Numbered from the stretch's first letter, positions 46,042-55,075 are shown. The stretch is DNA of 64,000 nt from Viridibacterium sp047600765 (GCA_047600765.1 JASGKF010000002.1:930001-994000), one strand, 5' to 3'. Numbers and translations: made by a program. Notes: a model not told the origin generated them from the sequence alone.

Positions 46042-46854
46042 ATGCCACGACTCGCAGACTTTCGCATCACAGGGAACAAACGTCTCGCGCTGTCGGACTT
46101 CGATCCTGCGAGCAAGCCTTTCAGTCGCGGCGACAAGGCCACCGACAAAGCGCGCATCGCCGAACTGTCGGAGCAGATCAGCGCTGTGCAGGAGCTGCTC
46201 TACGCCACGCACCAGCGCAGCCTGCTCATCGTGCTGCAAGGCATGGACACCAGCGGCAAGGACGGTACCGTGCGCAGCGTCTTCTCGCAGATCAATCCGC
46301 AAGGCGTGCGCGTCGTCAGCTTCAAGGCGCCGACGCAGGAAGAGCGCGATCACGACTTCCTGTGGCGTGTGCATCGCCACACCCCTGCAGCCGGCGAGAT
46401 CGTCATCTTCAACCGCAGTCACTATGAGGATGTGCTGATCACGCGCGTCAAAGGCTGGATCGATGATGACGAGGCCGAACGGCGATTGGCCCACATCCGT
46501 CACTTCGAGCAACTGCTCGCAGATCGTGGCACGGCCATCCTCAAGTGCTTCCTGCACATCTCGAAGGACGAACAGAAAGAACGTCTCGAAGAGCGCCTCG
46601 CGGATCCGGCCAAACACTGGAAATTTGACCCCGCTGACCTCGTCGAGCGCAAGGCCTGGGACGACTATCAGCGCGTTTACGCCGAAGCGCTATCGGTGAC
46701 GAGCGAGGTGTATGCGCCCTGGTACGTGATTCCCGCCAACTCGAAGACGCATCGCAATCTCATGATTGCAGAGCTGGTGCTTGAAGCCTTGCACGGCATG
46801 CGGCTGGAGCCACCGCAGGCCAATCCGGCGCTGGCAGGGCTCAGGGTGGAGTAG
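46042..46854 (+). CDS. ppk2: Polyphosphate kinase 2 family protein
   Basis: This 270-residue enzyme transfers phosphate between polyphosphate and nucleotides. The Walker A-like loop is QGMDTSGKDGTVRS (about 66-79), the Walker B/lid region is FNRSHYEDVLITRVKGW (about 122-138), followed by HFEQLL, FLHISKDEQKERLEERL and the end PWYVIPANSKTHRNLMIAELV, all typical of PPK2. Length fits the short single-domain class. Which nucleotide (ADP, GDP or AMP) is used cannot be told. It stands alone; the preceding gene ends 76 bp upstream. Confidence 0.92.
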   Translation: MPRLADFRITGNKRLALSDFDPASKPFSRGDKATDKARIAELSEQISAVQELLYATHQRSLLIVLQGMDTSGKDGTVRSVFSQINPQGVRVVSFKAPTQEERDHDFLWRVHRHTPAAGEIVIFNRSHYEDVLITRVKGWIDDDEAERRLAHIRHFEQLLADRGTAILKCFLHISKDEQKERLEERLADPAKHWKFDPADLVERKAWDDYQRVYAEALSVTSEVYAPWYVIPANSKTHRNLMIAELVLEALHGMRLEPPQANPALAGLRVE

Positions 46855-46894
46855 GTCTGGTTTGACGTTGAAGTATTCGGGACTCGCATCAGAT

Positions 46895-46922
46895 GGAAAA
46901 ATGCCCTCGCGAGGAGGGCATT
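46895..46922 (-). terminator. Terminator of the lipoprotein gene pair
   Basis: On the minus strand AATGCCCTC pairs with GAGGGCATT around five bases and is followed by a T run. It lies 34 bp past the stop codon of the minus-strand lipoprotein gene. On the plus strand it follows ppk2 and may also end that transcript. Confidence 0.75.
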
Positions 46923-46955
46923 CCGTGTTGCGATCTGTCGTCTGACAGCATGGGC

Positions 46956-47312
46956 TCAGGGTTTAGGCACCGGCTGCTTCCGCGGGTAGGCCGTACCCTC
47001 GATCGAGGTGCGATACACCGTGCCGACGAAGGCATAGTTCCAAGCCTCATAGACCTTGATGTCGGTGACGTAGGCATCACCCGCGGCTTCCATCATCTGG
47101 TTGTAGGCGCGAGCGTGACGGTCATTGAGGGAGATGGGAATCAGGTACAGAAGCTGGAACCCGCCCGCATCACCCGAGACCCTGCGGCCCTTGGTCATGT
47201 CGAACTGGGAGAGATCCACCTCGCGGCTCAGTTGCACGGGCGTGCCGAAGCAACCGGCGAGCGATGTAATCAGGGCAAGGCCCAGCAGGCATTTTGCGAT
47301 GGCGTACTTCAT
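46956..47312 (-). CDS. Small lipoprotein, paralogue of the upstream gene (second of pair)
   Basis: This is a 118-residue protein with a lipoprotein signal peptide (LITSLAGC, Cys21 as lipid-bearing residue). The region LLYLIPISLNDRHARAYNQMMEAAGDAYVTDIKVYEAWNYAFVGTVYRTSIEG (read in two parts: about 54-80 and 81-107) matches the same part of the upstream protein. The layout resembles TRL-type small lipoproteins, but I am not sure of that family. Its start overlaps the preceding gene by 4 bp. Outer-membrane periplasmic face is likely. Confidence 0.78.
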   Translation of the reverse strand: MKYAIAKCLLGLALITSLAGCFGTPVQLSREVDLSQFDMTKGRRVSGDAGGFQLLYLIPISLNDRHARAYNQMMEAAGDAYVTDIKVYEAWNYAFVGTVYRTSIEGTAYPRKQPVPKP

Positions 47313-47677
47313 TCCTTCACCTCCTTGATGGCGTCACCACTGATGTAGGTGCAGCGCACCGTGCCGATGACCCACCAGAACCAGTTCTCGCGGATTTCGA
47401 CATTGACCAGGCCTGTTGCGCCAGGAACCTTTTGAAGCGCGTCCTGGTAGGCACCGTCGACCCGTTCGTTGAGTCCCATCGGGACGAAGTAGTAAGCGGT
47501 GCCAAGAAGGCCCAGAGAGCCGCAACCGCGACCTTCCGTCTTGCCGATTACCTGATACTTGACTGGCTGTTGCGGTGAGACGAGTACCAGCCCGGATGAA
47601 CAGGCTGACAGTCCGGCGGCAAGCAGCACTGGTGCCAGCCACAGCGCAAGGCGCTGTCGGATTGCATGTAGATGCAT
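47309..47677 (-). CDS. Small lipoprotein, first of a paralogous pair
   Basis: This is a 122-residue protein. A signal peptide with lipobox LSAC (Cys26) leads to a mature domain of about 95 residues. The core YYFVPMGLNERVDGAYQDAL and VNVEIRENWFWWVIGTVRCTY parallels the downstream lipoprotein, so the two arose by tandem duplication. The genes overlap by 4 bp and share a terminator. Function unknown; possible role in envelope stress or antibiotic response cannot be judged from sequence. Confidence 0.78.
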   Translation of the reverse strand: MHLHAIRQRLALWLAPVLLAAGLSACSSGLVLVSPQQPVKYQVIGKTEGRGCGSLGLLGTAYYFVPMGLNERVDGAYQDALQKVPGATGLVNVEIRENWFWWVIGTVRCTYISGDAIKEVKE

Positions 47678-47906
47678 TGGATCCCCTTCGAGTTATGTGT
47701 GCGCAATACGGGGCTGTCGCCCGTTGCGGGCGTCTTTATCGCATGTCATGTTTGCTGCCAAAGCTGCCCGAATGGGCAGGTGTTGTATTTGGCGCAAGGG
47801 TTTGTGCGGTGCGTCTGATGTGGATCAGGCCGAGAGGACGGGCGGCATCAGCCCAGCCGTGGTGTGACAGCTGAAAGTCGATGCCGGGCTTCGCTGCGGT
47901 CAGTCT

Positions 47907-49805
47907 TCAATAACTGTTCACGCCCCAGATCGCCACCATCTGGCCTGCCGCATTACCGCCTATGCGTGGTGCCGGGTAGGTCATGTAGCCGTCAGTACCT
48001 GTGCTGCCAAGCAGCTGTGGCGTGCCCCAGCTGCCGTTGAGGAAGCGGTTGCTGCGCACGTCGATGCTGGCGCCCGGCGTGCTGATGTTCCACTGATACC
48101 ACACGGCGGTCGCGTTGCCATTGCCGTTGACGGCGATGCGCGGGTCGTAGACGTCGCCCAGCGACTCATCGACGAACTGGCCCGATGTGCCCCAGCCCAC
48201 GCCGGCCACGTAACGGTTGTAGCCGCCATACGCGCCGACACCGGTCTGTTGCTGCCACACAGCGATGGCGTTGCCACTGGCGTCGAAGCCGAAACGCGGG
48301 CCGTAGTTGTTGTCGAGCACGTTGTGGGTGATCACCGCCGAAGCGCCCCAACTGCCGCTTGCTGCATAACGTGCAGCCTGGATCACATAGGGCGAGGCGC
48401 CCGCGCGCTGCACCCACAGGGCCATGCCGTTGCCATTGGCATCCATGGCGACGGCGACCTGACCGTAGACGTCGTCGATGTTGCCCGCGACCGCGTTGAT
48501 TTTCACGCTGCTGCCCAGCGCGCCAGTGGCGCTGTGGATGCTGCGCGCCCAGATGTCGCGTGGACCATTGGAGACCGTGGTGCCGTCGCCTTGCTCCTGT
48601 TCCCAGACCAGCATGCCTTGGCCGTTGCTGTTCACTGCAACGCGCGCGTCGAAAGCGCTGTTGACGCCGTCGCTCACCAAGGCGGGTGCAGACCAGATGC
48701 CGGTGCCGCTATTGAGACGGGCGTACCAGGCGTCAAAGTGGTTGTTGCGGCCATCGCCCTGATACCAGCTGGCCACTGCATTGCCGTTGGCATCGACAGC
48801 AACGTCAGGCACCGAGGCATCCGCCACGGCATTGGCGGCCGACAGGCGCTGCGGTGTGCTCCAGCTTGCGCTGCCTGCGGTGAAGCGGCTGGACCAGATC
48901 TCGTTGCGTGCGTTGGCGTACTGCGCCCACACGACGATGGCGTTGCCTGCGCTGTCCAGACCCACGCGCGGCAGGTTGGAGTCACCTGTGCTGCTGACCG
49001 TCACGGCGGCACTGCTACCGTCGAGCAGGCGGGCACGGATGAAGTACTGGTTGCTGATCTTCTCGGACCACACGACCAGGCCGACGCCTTGTGCATTGAC
49101 CGCGATATCCGGATCGCTGGTGACATTGGCATCCTGTGTCGTCCACGACGGCACAACCGTTGCTGCGGCCAGGTTGTTGCTGGGCGCCTGGAAAATCGTG
49201 GCGCCAGTCGATTGGCTGGCAATGGTGACGTTGCCGGCGACATAGCTCACGGTGATTGCATCGAGCAGCGCATCCAGGCCCGTGTGGTCTGGCTGGAAGG
49301 GCGTGCTGATGGGGTTCGCACCACTGACCGAGTGCGTCGCCATCAAGGGTGCCAGCGACTGCTGCAGCTGCGTAATGCAGTTGGGCAGGGCCGTCGCAAG
49401 GTTGTTGAATGCATTGACGCTGGGGCTGGCGTACAGCGTCGCCAGCGGCGTACCGTTTGCCGCAGCCGTCACCACCAGGTCGGAGAGCGGCGTGATGTTC
49501 GCCGTGCCATTGCCGCTGCTGAAGGAATACAGCGTGTGCGGTGTGCCGCTGACGCTCCAGTCCACCTTGAGCATGTAGGGCGGCGTGAGGCCGGCAGTGG
49601 AGAAGCTGAACGAGCCATCGGTGGTGTCTACGAACTGCTGGTTACCTGCGGCGTCTTTCAGATACACCCGCCCGGCAATGCCCGCACCGGTTGCCGCCAC
49701 GCCGGAGATGCCGCTACCGCCAGCAGGGCTGCCGCCCCCACCACCGCCACCGCCCCCACAGGCAGTCAGCAGCAAAAAACAGAACAACGTAAACAGGCGG
49801 CCCAT
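47907..49805 (-). CDS. Lipoprotein with Gly-rich tether and sialidase-like beta-propeller repeats
   Basis: This protein has 632 residues when read from the ATG at 49805 (GGGAG eight bases upstream). The signal peptide ends in LLLTAC, followed by a run of nine Gly, a flexible tether after the lipidated Cys. Residues about 25-230 contain beta-rich domains including a carboxypeptidase-regulatory-like segment (GAGIAGRVYLKDAAGNQQFVD). From about 240 to the end the sequence repeats a unit of about 55 residues with the pattern A-V-(D/N)-x-N-G-N-(A/G)-x-x-(V/L)-W, as in sialidase-type or WD-like propellers. The Asp boxes of true sialidases are not clear, so a binding role is more likely. The same-strand upstream gap of about 266 bp (49806-50071) holds no gene. 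Confidence 0.85.
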   Translation of the reverse strand: MGRLFTLFCFLLLTACGGGGGGGGGSPAGGSGISGVAATGAGIAGRVYLKDAAGNQQFVDTTDGSFSFSTAGLTPPYMLKVDWSVSGTPHTLYSFSSGNGTANITPLSDLVVTAAANGTPLATLYASPSVNAFNNLATALPNCITQLQQSLAPLMATHSVSGANPISTPFQPDHTGLDALLDAITVSYVAGNVTIASQSTGATIFQAPSNNLAAATVVPSWTTQDANVTSDPDIAVNAQGVGLVVWSEKISNQYFIRARLLDGSSAAVTVSSTGDSNLPRVGLDSAGNAIVVWAQYANARNEIWSSRFTAGSASWSTPQRLSAANAVADASVPDVAVDANGNAVASWYQGDGRNNHFDAWYARLNSGTGIWSAPALVSDGVNSAFDARVAVNSNGQGMLVWEQEQGDGTTVSNGPRDIWARSIHSATGALGSSVKINAVAGNIDDVYGQVAVAMDANGNGMALWVQRAGASPYVIQAARYAASGSWGASAVITHNVLDNNYGPRFGFDASGNAIAVWQQQTGVGAYGGYNRYVAGVGWGTSGQFVDESLGDVYDPRIAVNGNGNATAVWYQWNISTPGASIDVRSNRFLNGSWGTPQLLGSTGTDGYMTYPAPRIGGNAAGQMVAIWGVNSY

Positions 49806-50071
49806 GATCATTTCTCCCGAGAGCATGAGCGGGCTACGGCTGCGAATTTGTCGTCTTGATGGTTTGCGATGTTTGCGCAGACGGAGCTGCAATCAAGCGG
49901 GATGAGTGGCGTTCTGAAATTCACACAAAACCGTTTGTCGGTATCGCCTTATGCAGATGGCGTGTTTTCAGAACGCGGAGATCCGCATGCCATGCGTGTT
50001 ACGGCATGTTCGTGATGCGACAGCTTGCAAGGATGCAGGCGGTTTGCGCTTGACCGGGGCAGGTGTGTGCT

Positions 50072-50290
50072 CTAGCCGCTGTGAGCCGGCCAGTCGCGCG
50101 GAGCACCCTCGTCGCACTTGCGACAACGCAGCGTTTTGCCCAGCGCAGCGGCGCGGCTTGCTTCGGTGATCACCCAGGGGCGATTCGTCCAGGGCGGGTT
50201 GTGGCGCACGTGCTGGTTGTGGCCGCAGGCGAGCTCGGCAACGCAGTGCTGTTCTTCGTCGAGGTGGAAGCCGACGATGGGCTGGTCCAT
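50072..50290 (-). CDS. DUF3565 small protein
   Basis: This is a 72-residue protein when started at MDQPIVGFHLDEE (50290); an ATG 13 codons earlier (50329) is possible and no ribosome site decides. It carries the DUF3565 pattern: GFHLDEEQHCVAELACGH, then NQHVRHNPPWTNRPWV and a closing CRKC. The Cys and His residues suggest a small metal-binding fold. Function unknown in the family as far as I know. Confidence 0.72.
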   Translation of the reverse strand: MDQPIVGFHLDEEQHCVAELACGHNQHVRHNPPWTNRPWVITEASRAAALGKTLRCRKCDEGAPRDWPAHSG

Positions 50291-50398
50291 GGTGTCAGAA
50301 GCGGAGACATTAAGCGCAGGGCATGGCACTGCACATGTGTGTGGAGCATCCGGCGCAATGCCCTTCGGTTGTTGCGCCCTACAGTCCTATGCTGTGCG

Positions 50399-50800
50399 CT
50401 ATGTTTTTTGTTTGCTCAGAACGGCGAACCCAAAAATCAAGATTTGTGCCAGAAGCGAAACGGCGATATGCCATTTAAATGTTAGCGACATTAGATACGA
50501 CGCTAGCAATGCGGAGTACAAGGGGATGCAACTCAATGCCAGTGCGCCGATTAGCAAGTTGTATGGATCGGAGTCATTTTTTTCTTTGTTAGCTAGGATA
50601 GAAATGCAAAGCAGATTTATGGCAACTATTGGAAGGGTGATCGATGACGAAAGGAGTAGTAGTTTTAAGGTGTCCAAGGAAGACACAAGGTTAGGCTTAA
50701 ACAGGTAAAACGTTAGCAATCCGGGGCCAAGAATCGCTATGAACGCAATGACTACGCCCACAAAATCTTTAGCTTCCAGTTTGCGCGCATCTTCAAGCAT
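50399..50800 (-). CDS. Membrane protein of unknown function in an AT-richer island
   Basis: This protein has 133 residues when started at MLEDARKLEAKDF (50800); the frame is open further up to 50872, where it would overlap the next gene by 19 bp. There are four likely membrane segments (about 13-33, 45-65, 82-105 and 110-130). The base composition of 50400-50830 is clearly lower in GC than all neighbours, which suggests foreign origin. Not recognised. Confidence 0.6.
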   Translation of the reverse strand: MLEDARKLEAKDFVGVVIAFIAILGPGLLTFYLFKPNLVSSLDTLKLLLLSSSITLPIVAINLLCISILANKEKNDSDPYNLLIGALALSCIPLYSALLASYLMSLTFKWHIAVSLLAQILIFGFAVLSKQKT

Positions 50801-50853
50801 TGACACTAAGCATCCTTTTCGATTTGTTGGCTTTGCGATAAAGGGGCTGCTTT

Positions 50854-51069
50854 TTACCGTCCAGCCCAGCAATTAATGATCCCCAACACCAGCAACGCAA
50901 TCCCCGTCCACCAGATGATGCCGCCGGGTTGGCGCATGTATTGGTGTGCTTCGCTGAAGGGGGCGAAGGTGAGGAACTTGTGTTCCTTGTGGCGGAAGAA
51001 AGTCCAGGCGGCGAGACAGGCGACGAGGCCGGCGATGATGAGGGCGATGCCAAGCTGGTAATTACTCAA
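50854..51069 (-). CDS. Small two-segment membrane protein overlapping proA (TTG start)
   Basis: This 71-residue protein is read from a TTG whose last two bases form the start of the proA stop codon (TTGA overlap). It has two membrane segments (about 5-24 ALIIAGLVACLAAWTFF and 50-69 GIIWWTGIALLVLGIINCW) joined by a basic loop (RHKEHKFLTFAPFSEAHQYMRQPGG). The stop-start overlap with proA and a credible protein sequence support it as real, although automated callers may miss it for its start codon. Function unknown. Confidence 0.6.
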   Translation of the reverse strand: MSNYQLGIALIIAGLVACLAAWTFFRHKEHKFLTFAPFSEAHQYMRQPGGIIWWTGIALLVLGIINCWAGR

Positions 51070-52343
51070 CTGCGCACCTCGCCGTTGCCGAAGACGATCC
51101 ATTTCTGCGAGGTGAGGCCTTCGAGGCCGACGGGGCCGCGGGCGTGGATCTTGTCGGTCGAGATGCCGATCTCGGCACCGAGGCCGTATTCGAAGCCGTC
51201 GGCGAAGCGCGTCGAGGCGTTGATCATCACCGAGGCAGAGTCCACTTCGCGCAGGAAGCGCATGGACTTGGTGTAGTTCTCGCTGATGATGGCTTCGGTG
51301 TGCTGCGAGCTGTACTGGTTGATGTGCGCGATGGCTTCGTCGAGGCCGTCGACGACCTTGATGGCGAGGATGGGGGCGAGGTATTCCTCGTACCAGTCCT
51401 GCTCGGTGGCGGCGACGAGCTTGGCACCGGGGATGTCGGCTGCCTGCAGGATGGCCAGCGACTCGGCGCAGGCGCGCATCTCGTTTTCCTTGGACGCGAG
51501 CATGCGGCCGATCTCGGGCAGGAAGCGTTTGGCTACGCTGCGTGCGATGAGCAGGCTTTCGGCAGTGTTGCAGGTGCCGTAGCGCTGGGTCTTGGCGTTC
51601 TCGACGATGGGCAGGACCTTGGCGGCGTCGGCTTCGTCGTCGATGTAGACGTGGCAGTTGCCGTCGAGGTGCTTGATGACGGGCACGCGGGCGTCGCGGC
51701 TGATGCGTTCGATGAGGCCCTTGCCGCCACGCGGGACGATGACGTCGACGTATTGGGGCATGGTGATGAGTTCGCCGACGGCGGCGCGGTCGGTGGTCTC
51801 GATGACCTGCACGCCGGTGGCAGGCAGGCCGGCAGCGGCGAGGCCGTCGCGCACGCAGGCGGCGATAGCCTGGTTGCAGTGCAGGGCTTCCTTGCCGCCA
51901 CGCAGGATGGTGGCGTTGCCGCTCTTGATGCACAGGCCGGCGGCGTCGGCGGTCACGTTGGGGCGGGCTTCGTAGATGATGCCGATGACGCCCAGCGGCA
52001 CGCGCATGTGGCCGACCTGGATGCCGCTGGGGCGGCGCTTCACGTTGGTGATCTCACCGATGGGATCGGGCAGGGCTGCGATCTGTTCGAGGCCTTGCGC
52101 CATGCTTTCGACGCCCTTGGCGCTGAGGGTGAGGCGGTCGATCATCGCGGGCTCGAGGCCATCGGTGCGGGCCTGTTCGAGGTCGCGCGCGTTGGCGGCG
52201 AGCAGCTCGGCGCTGCGTTCGCGGACGAGGCGGGCGATGGTGTTGAGGGCCGTGTTCTTGGCGGCGGTGGAGGCGGCGGCCATGGCGCGCGAGGCGCTGC
52301 GGGCATTCTGGCCGACGGTCTGCATGTATTGCTGGATGTCCAT
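51066..52343 (-). CDS. proA: Gamma-glutamyl phosphate reductase
   Basis: This 425-residue enzyme is the second step of proline synthesis (NADPH reduction of gamma-glutamyl phosphate). Family features are complete: VPLGVIGIIYEARPNVTADAAGLCIKSGN, the nucleotide region VPRGGKGLIERI, the catalytic Cys in QRYGTCNTAESLL, and the end FADGFEYGLGAEIGISTDKIHARGPVGLEGL. In many betaproteobacteria proA follows holA; here a binding-protein gene and a divergent exporter gene lie between them. It starts the short unit with the small membrane protein downstream. Confidence 0.96.
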   Translation of the reverse strand: MDIQQYMQTVGQNARSASRAMAAASTAAKNTALNTIARLVRERSAELLAANARDLEQARTDGLEPAMIDRLTLSAKGVESMAQGLEQIAALPDPIGEITNVKRRPSGIQVGHMRVPLGVIGIIYEARPNVTADAAGLCIKSGNATILRGGKEALHCNQAIAACVRDGLAAAGLPATGVQVIETTDRAAVGELITMPQYVDVIVPRGGKGLIERISRDARVPVIKHLDGNCHVYIDDEADAAKVLPIVENAKTQRYGTCNTAESLLIARSVAKRFLPEIGRMLASKENEMRACAESLAILQAADIPGAKLVAATEQDWYEEYLAPILAIKVVDGLDEAIAHINQYSSQHTEAIISENYTKSMRFLREVDSASVMINASTRFADGFEYGLGAEIGISTDKIHARGPVGLEGLTSQKWIVFGNGEVRS

Positions 52344-52436
52344 GATCTTGCGGGTGAAGCGGATGGGAATCCGGAATTAGAGCATTGATGCGGTGCAGGG
52401 CCAAGTCGAGGGACAAGCCGGTGGCAAGCGTAGCGC

Positions 52437-52563
52437 CGTCATTCCCGCGGACGCGGGAATCCAGAGGCGAGCCGCAGGCGAGTGCTTTTGCTGCCGGGGT
52501 TGGGTGAAAACCGTCTTTGCTGGCGCAAAGACCCTATGGATTCCCGCGTTCGCGGGAATGACG
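52437..52563. repeat. Paired ATTCCCGCG inverted repeats (REP/MITE-like element)
   Basis: CGTCATTCCCGCGGACGCGGG-AATCCAG at 52437-52464 and TGGATTCCCGCGTTCGCGGG-AATGACG at 52537-52563 are each palindromic and are also inverted relative to one another, enclosing about 70 bp. This is the common CGTCATTCCCGC...GCGGGAATGACG element dispersed in many proteobacterial genomes. No gene lies in 52344-52586. Confidence 0.85.
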
Positions 52564-52586
52564 TTCAAAAAGCCATGCCGTGAGGC

Positions 52587-53966
52587 TTGTCGGCGTGCTT
52601 GACCGGCTTCTGCGGGGTGGCCAGACTGTGCGCCCGTTTTTGCCCTGTGCTGCCCGTGTCCGGTCTGTCCTTTCTCTCCCGCCTGTTGCCCGCTTCCGTG
52701 CCCGCCGATTCGCTGTGGCGCGACCGTGACTTCATGCGTCTGTTCCTCGCCACCTTCCTGACCGTGCTGGGCACGGCCGTGTCGCAGATGGCCTTGCCGC
52801 TGACGGCTGTGCAGAATCTGCACGCCAGTGCGACCGAGATGGGCATTCTTGCGGCCTGCCAGCTGCTGCCCTTCGTGACCGTGGGTTTGCCGGCCGGGGT
52901 GTGGATCGACCGCAGCCGCAAGCGTCGCCTGGCGGTGATGTTCGACCTGTTCTCGGCGGCCGGGCTGGCCCTGGTGCCGCTAGGGGCCTGGTTCGGCTTC
53001 CTGTCCATGCCCTTGCTGTGCGTGGTGGGCTTCGTGGTGTCGACGACCGAAGCCATCGGTGGCTCGGCGCTGCAGGTGTTCGTGACGCAGCTGGTGGGGC
53101 GTGAGCGGCTTGTTATGGCCAACAGCCGGCTGGCTATGGCGTCGTCGGTGGCCTTCGTGATCGGGCCGGCATTGGCGGCGGTATTGGTCGCCACGCTGGG
53201 GGCGCCGATGGCGGTGAGCCTGGATGCGCTGAGCTTCGTCTGTTCAGCGGTGCTGGTGGGCAGCATCGTGCATCGCGAAGTGCTGGCGCCGGCTTCGGGC
53301 GCCTCACTGCTGGCACAGATGCGCGAAGGTCTGGTGCTGGTGTGGCACAACCGCGTGCTGCGCGCGCTGGTGGGGGTGGTGGCGGTGTGGATCATTCTCA
53401 ACGATGCGTTCAAGGCGCTCTACGTGCTGCACGTGACGCGCAACCTCGGTCTCGGCGCGGGGGATGTGGCGCTGATCAACACGCTGGGCGCGCTCGGCGG
53501 CCTGGCGGGGGCGCCGCTGGCGCACTGGCTGGAGCAGCGACGCGGCATCCGCGATGCGCTGGTGCTGGGGGTGCTGGTGGCTGCTGCGGGCTACCTTTCG
53601 TTTGCGATGCCGCAAGCTGACTGGCGCTGGAGCAACTGGGCGGCGGGTGCGGCGCTGTTCATCGTCGATTGCGGCGCGGCGATCTACGTCATCAACTACC
53701 TGAGCCTGCGTCAGGCCGTGACGCCGGATGCCTTGCTGGGGCGCATGGTGACGAGCATGCGTTTCGTGACCATCCTGCCCGGGCCGCTGGGCACGATTGC
53801 GCTGGGCATGACGGCTGACGCGCAGGGCGTGAGAGCCACCCTGTTGATGCTGGGTGCGGGCTGCATGGCGATGGGGCTGGCGGCCTGGTGGGGCTTGCCG
53901 CGCGGAATGGGGAGTCCAGCCTCGGCCAAAGCGGCCAATCAGGGCGTGGCAGCAGGCGGAGACTGA
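52587..53966 (+). CDS. Major facilitator superfamily exporter
   Basis: This membrane protein has up to 459 residues and about 12 membrane segments, similar in layout to the EntS-like MFS_3 group. It shows the MFS loop 2-3 motif GVWIDRSRKRRLAVMFD and its weaker repeat in the second half (LEQRRGIRDALVLG). The start is unsure: TTG at 52587, or GTG at 52656 or 52698; none has a clear ribosome site. The segment after DSLWRDRDFMRLFLATF is surely coding. The end overlaps the convergent binding-protein gene by 28 bp. Substrate unknown. Confidence 0.82.
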   Translation: MSACLTGFCGVARLCARFCPVLPVSGLSFLSRLLPASVPADSLWRDRDFMRLFLATFLTVLGTAVSQMALPLTAVQNLHASATEMGILAACQLLPFVTVGLPAGVWIDRSRKRRLAVMFDLFSAAGLALVPLGAWFGFLSMPLLCVVGFVVSTTEAIGGSALQVFVTQLVGRERLVMANSRLAMASSVAFVIGPALAAVLVATLGAPMAVSLDALSFVCSAVLVGSIVHREVLAPASGASLLAQMREGLVLVWHNRVLRALVGVVAVWIILNDAFKALYVLHVTRNLGLGAGDVALINTLGALGGLAGAPLAHWLEQRRGIRDALVLGVLVAAAGYLSFAMPQADWRWSNWAAGAALFIVDCGAAIYVINYLSLRQAVTPDALLGRMVTSMRFVTILPGPLGTIALGMTADAQGVRATLLMLGAGCMAMGLAAWWGLPRGMGSPASAKAANQGVAAGGD

Positions 53967-55075
53967 GTCGGCGCGGCGGCCGGAGCGGATTGCGGGCGCG
54001 GCACGGCGCGCGCGCCGGCCATGAAGCGCTCCCACTGACGGGCGCGGTTGAGGGGGGCTTCGACGGGCTCCAGCCAGATCAGCTTGTCGCGATCTGAACG
54101 GGGACCAGATTGCGTTTCGCGCAAGGTGTTGGAGAGCCCTTGCGTCTCGGTGAGGTGCTGCGCCACGTTGCTGCTGAGCATGTGGTTGAGCCAGGCGTGG
54201 GCGAGGGCCTTGTCGCTGGTGTGGCTGAGCACGGCCCAGCAGTCCAGCCACGCCAGCGCGCCTTCGTTGGGCAGCACGTAGCCGACATCGAAGCCGGCCT
54301 TGCGCAGCAGGCGCACCTGCTGGTCGCCGTAGTTGGCAAAGGCCAGCGCGATGTCGTGCTCGCGGAACAGGGCGACGAGGTCTTCGGGCGTGGCGTAGAA
54401 GCGCGGCTCGTTGCTGCGCAGTGACAGCAGGCGGTTGAAGGTGTTGCGGAACTGCTCGCCTTCGAGATTGAACGGTGTGCGCACACCCAGGCTCAGCGCC
54501 GTGAAGCTGAAGTGATGGCTGCCGCTGTTGTGCAGGGCGATGCGCTGCTGGTAGCGCGGGTCCCACAGCGCGCTCATCGACTGCGGTGCGTCCTTGACGA
54601 ACCTGCGGTTGTAGATGAGACCCATCGATGAATAGGTGAAGGGCAGGGCCCAGACCTTGCCATCGGCCATGACGCCGGGAATGTTGCCGGAGCGGAAGCG
54701 GCGCAGCTGGTGATGCACGTTGGGCAGGCTGGCGGTGTCGAGCGCCTGCACCAGGTTTTTCTGGATGTAGCGCTGCAGCTCGGCCGTGTTGACGGCGAGT
54801 ACGTCGAAGCGGCGCTCGTCAATCAGATTGGCGCGCTCCCACAGCTCTTCGTCGGAAGTGACTTCGATCAGCTCGACGCTGACCTTGTGGCGCAGCTCGA
54901 AGGCGCGGATGGCTTCAGGAGAAACGTAGCCGGGCCAGCTGAGCACCCGCAGCGTCTCTGCTGCGGCTGTGGCCGGCAGGAGGCCCGTCAGCGCGCAGGC
55001 CAGTGCGACCGCGAACATTCGCAGGTGTTGCAAGCGCTGGAAAGCGTGCTTGAACGGGAAAGCCTTGTGCAGCAT
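53939..55075 (-). CDS. PotD-like periplasmic substrate-binding protein
   Basis: This protein has about 378 residues from the ATG at 55075; a later ATG at 55018 starts the signal-peptide core (MFAVALACALTGLLPATAAA). The mature protein begins ETLRVLSWPGYVSPEAIRAFELRHKVSVELIEVTSDEEL, the classic entry of polyamine-type binding proteins. YSSMGLIYNRRFV and ANYGDQQVRLLRKAGFDVGYVLPNEGALAWLD are further landmarks. The C-terminus is Pro/Ala-rich. No permease or ATPase gene is adjacent, so it either works with a transporter elsewhere or acts as a sensor partner. Confidence 0.83.
   Translation of the reverse strand: MLHKAFPFKHAFQRLQHLRMFAVALACALTGLLPATAAAETLRVLSWPGYVSPEAIRAFELRHKVSVELIEVTSDEELWERANLIDERRFDVLAVNTAELQRYIQKNLVQALDTASLPNVHHQLRRFRSGNIPGVMADGKVWALPFTYSSMGLIYNRRFVKDAPQSMSALWDPRYQQRIALHNSGSHHFSFTALSLGVRTPFNLEGEQFRNTFNRLLSLRSNEPRFYATPEDLVALFREHDIALAFANYGDQQVRLLRKAGFDVGYVLPNEGALAWLDCWAVLSHTSDKALAHAWLNHMLSSNVAQHLTETQGLSNTLRETQSGPRSDRDKLIWLEPVEAPLNRARQWERFMAGARAVPRPQSAPAAAPTQSPPAATP

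Noticed and set aside
50854..51933. 359-codon Arg/His-rich minus-strand frame across proA
   Set aside because: The upper part is a shadow of proA. Only the last 71 codons, after the proA stop, look like a real protein.
53304..54566. 420-codon minus-strand frame overlapping the MFS and binding-protein genes
   Set aside because: Its composition (Arg, Gln, His, Ala) is typical of a shadow frame in GC-rich DNA, and both overlapped genes are convincing.
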